From the NCBI GenBank assembly GCA_020432595.1, contig JAGQGA010000332.1, positions 1 through 6,304 on the forward strand: DNA of 6,304 nucleotides, given 5' to 3'. The position numbers were made by a program, and so were the translations under genes. The notes under the pieces are model-generated. The model was not told the origin of the DNA. It saw only the letters and a list, made by a program, of their open reading frames with translations, and made no database searches. Origin of the DNA: Anaerolineales bacterium (GTDB lineage: Bacteria; Chloroflexota; Anaerolineae; Promineifilales; Promineifilaceae). Of the stretch, positions 4,514 to 6,304 are shown in pieces. Position 1 is the first letter of the stretch; each line of letters starts with the position of its first letter.

Positions 4514-6304
4514 TCACCGTCGCAACAGCGGCAAATAAATCATAGAGCGAACCAACGTTTGTAATTGTACCTCAGCCAGCACCGTTTCATCCAGCCGCGA
4601 ATGGATGGTGACGAGGGCGGTGTCGTGGCCGCTAACGGCCGTTTCCACCGTCACCACCACATACCCGCGCCCAGCCACCGCCAGCGGCCCCACCTCGTCG
4701 CTGTCGCTGTAGGTTGTCCACTCGTTGCCGCTGATGCCAATGTCATAGCTGTCGGGGTAGTCGCCGGTATTGGTAATGGCGATTTGGTAGCTGAGGGTGG
4801 TGTGGGGCGGGGCGGTTTGGCTGGCGTTGCCGCTGGTTTGCAGGCCGGGCTGGACTTGGGCGTAGGTGGTGGCTTGGGCTTGGGCAAAAACGGCCGTTTC
4901 ATGCCCCGATGTTGCCGTCAGCGTCAGCGTGTCGTGGGCAATGGGGATGAGGTTGCGCTGCTGGCTGAGGTTGGGGGGGATTTGCACGGCGATGGGAATG
5001 GTGGCGGTTTGCTGGGGGGCAAGAACGGCCGTTTCAGCCGCCACGCTGCTTGCCCAGCCGTTCCCCGTAATGGTCAGTGCAAAGGTATCGCTGTAGTCGC
5101 CGCTGTTGGTGAGGGTGAAGGTGTGGGTGATGGTGTCGCCTAAACGGTCGTTTTGTGTGGAAACGGTAGGCGAGAGGGTGACGGCGGGCTGAACGCGGGT
5201 GGTGGTGGTGCCGGTGATGATAAGGGGAGGGTAGGTGGGGGAAACGGCCGTTAGGGTAAATCCATCCGTTGCCCCCACTTCGGCTGATGCCTGCACCACC
5301 ACCGAGATCGTGATCTGGCTGTCTGCTTCTGCCGTGACTATGTTAGTTGGCAACCATGTTGGCCAATTGTTACCCGCTAAAGAGAGCGTATAGGTTTGGC
5401 CTAACCCCGTTTGTGTCAGGGTGAAGGTGTGGGTCATGGGTTGACCGGGCAGTGCCGTTTGCTGGCTGGGCGAGCCAAAGGCACCCTCGCGCCGCACCCG
5501 CAGCACAAACAGCCCTTGCTCTCGCCCGCTGACAATGACCGTGCCGCTGGCAAAAAACGGGTAGCTGCTCCATGCGCCGTTAAAGCCGGGGAAATTATCG
5601 CTGGGGAAGATGTCGAAGTAGCCGACTTCGCGCAGCGCGGTGGGATTTTCGCCGGTGAAGGTCAGCAGCCGCAGCCCACTGCGGTAGTTGGCTTCGTAGA
5701 CATACCCTTCGTGCAGATAAAGATTGTGGTCAATGGCCGGGTTGTTGCTGGTGTAGATGTTGACCATTTGCGGGTCGGCCAGTTGGCCGATGTCCCAAAT
5801 GTAGGTGCGGGTGTTGTGGCCGTAAACGCGCTCGTCGCTTTCATCCCCCAGCAAAAAGAGACGGTGGTCGGCGGTGAGCCACCCTTGATGGCTGTAGCTG
5901 GCTCCGCTGTAGCTGGTGCGGGCAACCATGACGGGCGCGGTTTTGTTGGTCACATCCACAATGGTTAGGGTGTCTTCGTTGGCGTTAAAACAAAGTTCGC
6001 GCCCCTGGTAGGCGGCATCGGGGCCGTGGTAAAGGACGCATTGGGTGTCGTGGGTGTAGCCGTCATCGGCAAAGCAGCCCGCAAAGATGGGCTGGGCGGG
6101 TTGGGCAAGATTAACCATGTGCAGGCCGCTATTGCACGCTTCGCTGCCGTCTTGAGCACCAACGATGTAGGCAAAGCCGGTGGCTTCGTTGATGGCGATG
6201 TTGTGCGAACGGCCGATTTGGTCATAATGCGCCGTTTCGCTAAAAAGCCCCGACAGGCTGATACCCTGCCGCAGTTGGGTCAGGTCAAACACCTGCATTC
6301 CGTG
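4514..6304 (-). CDS. Secreted choice-of-anchor B propeller protein with Ig-like repeats, 5' end missing
   Basis: The 3' part of a gene entering from the right edge; 596 residues are visible, beginning 'HGMQVFDL'. The same motif is at residues 168-175 of the paralogue, so about 167 residues (signal peptide, first blades) lie outside. The propeller occupies visible residues 1 to about 270 and shares 'DGYTHDTQC', 'CFNANED', 'SHQGW', 'NTRTYIWDI', 'IDHNLY', 'ANYRSGLRLL', 'EVGYFDIFPSDN', 'FNGAWS' and 'REQGLFVL'. Three Ig-like repeats of about 100 residues follow (roughly 276-372, 373-487, 488-585). Each has a strand pair such as 'TLTNSGDYSDTFALTITGNGW', of the NEW3/CARDB-like kind with the pattern TNTGDY.D. 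The last residues, 'MIYLPLLRR', match a C-terminal ending that I have often seen on exported Chloroflexota proteins. The function is unknown; surface or extracellular location is inferred from the architecture. Four copies of AACGGCCGTT lie in the Ig-like part, all encoding Thr-Ala-Val. The gene is co-directional with its paralogue 81 nt downstream. Confidence 0.85.
   Translation of the reverse strand, partial: HGMQVFDLTQLRQGISLSGLFSETAHYDQIGRSHNIAINEATGFAYIVGAQDGSEACNSGLHMVNLAQPAQPIFAGCFADDGYTHDTQCVLYHGPDAAYQGRELCFNANEDTLTIVDVTNKTAPVMVARTSYSGASYSHQGWLTADHRLFLLGDESDERVYGHNTRTYIWDIGQLADPQMVNIYTSNNPAIDHNLYLHEGYVYEANYRSGLRLLTFTGENPTALREVGYFDIFPSDNFPGFNGAWSSYPFFASGTVIVSGREQGLFVLRVRREGAFGSPSQQTALPGQPMTHTFTLTQTGLGQTYTLSLAGNNWPTWLPTNIVTAEADSQITISVVVQASAEVGATDGFTLTAVSPTYPPLIITGTTTTRVQPAVTLSPTVSTQNDRLGDTITHTFTLTNSGDYSDTFALTITGNGWASSVAAETAVLAPQQTATIPIAVQIPPNLSQQRNLIPIAHDTLTLTATSGHETAVFAQAQATTYAQVQPGLQTSGNASQTAPPHTTLSYQIAITNTGDYPDSYDIGISGNEWTTYSDSDEVGPLAVAGRGYVVVTVETAVSGHDTALVTIHSRLDETVLAEVQLQTLVRSMIYLPLLRR

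Larger units (their letters stand above)
5..5252. repeat. Highly iterated palindrome AACGGCCGTT, 13 dispersed copies
   Basis: Exact copies are at 5-14, 53-62, 269-278, 1219-1228, 2283-2292, 2804-2813, 2966-2975, 4298-4307, 4404-4413, 4634-4643, 4889-4898, 5024-5033 and 5243-5252. Near matches are at 3113-3122, 5143-5152 and 6208-6217. The sequence is its own reverse complement and includes CGGCCG. Twelve copies fall in coding sequence. The spacing is irregular (48 to 1332 nt between starts), so this is a dispersed motif and not a tandem array. The role is unknown. Confidence 0.9.

Noticed and set aside
5..5252. The repeated palindrome as a CRISPR or tandem array
   Set aside because: Copies are only 10 bp, irregularly spaced and mostly within coding sequence, with no spacer-like organisation.
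5411..5968. Plus-strand open frame of 185 codons opposite the partial propeller gene
   Set aside because: The equivalent antisense frame appears opposite the paralogue (3314-3652) only because the coding strands are homologous. The minus-strand protein has clear family motifs.

Overview
The window reads as a piece of a bacterial chromosome, most likely a member of the Chloroflexota (Anaerolineae/Ardenticatenia-like). This placement is an inference from style, not from a marker gene. The clues are secreted multi-domain proteins with choice-of-anchor B propellers and Ig-like tails, C-termini of the type 'YLPLLRR' and 'FNFALTPGP' that I associate with Chloroflexota exported proteins, generally high GC, and a highly iterated palindrome. 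All supported genes lie on the minus strand, so transcription runs from right to left. No stretch longer than 300 bases lacks a gene.

Right to left: (1) 4514-6304 is the 3' part of a gene for a secreted choice-of-anchor B (LVIVD-type beta-propeller) protein with three C-terminal Ig-like repeats; its 5' end lies outside the window. (2) After an 81-nt gap filled by an inverted repeat, 2510-4432 encodes a complete paralogue with a clear signal peptide and a different C-terminal half. (3) After a 55-nt gap made largely of tandem heptamers and an inverted copy of them, 1168-2454 encodes a right-handed parallel beta-helix protein with no visible signal peptide. (4) An AT-richer stretch (42% GC by hand count over 841-1140) holds a short VapB/Rv0623-family antitoxin gene, 842-1108, with no complete toxin gene behind it. 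(5) 41-760 encodes a two-module VOC/glyoxalase-like protein.

The two propeller proteins are neighbours by tandem duplication: the propellers match over most of their length, while the tails are unrelated in layout. They and perhaps the beta-helix protein look like a cell-surface or extracellular set, but no substrate can be read from the sequence. The antitoxin and VOC genes have no evident functional link to them.

The most striking signal not explained by the genes is the perfect 10-bp palindrome AACGGCCGTT. It occurs 13 times in 6.3 kb, where chance predicts well under one copy. Twelve copies lie in coding sequence, ten of them in the frame that gives Thr-Ala-Val, and none interrupts the conserved propeller domains. 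It behaves like a lineage-specific highly iterated palindrome, comparable in kind to cyanobacterial HIP1.
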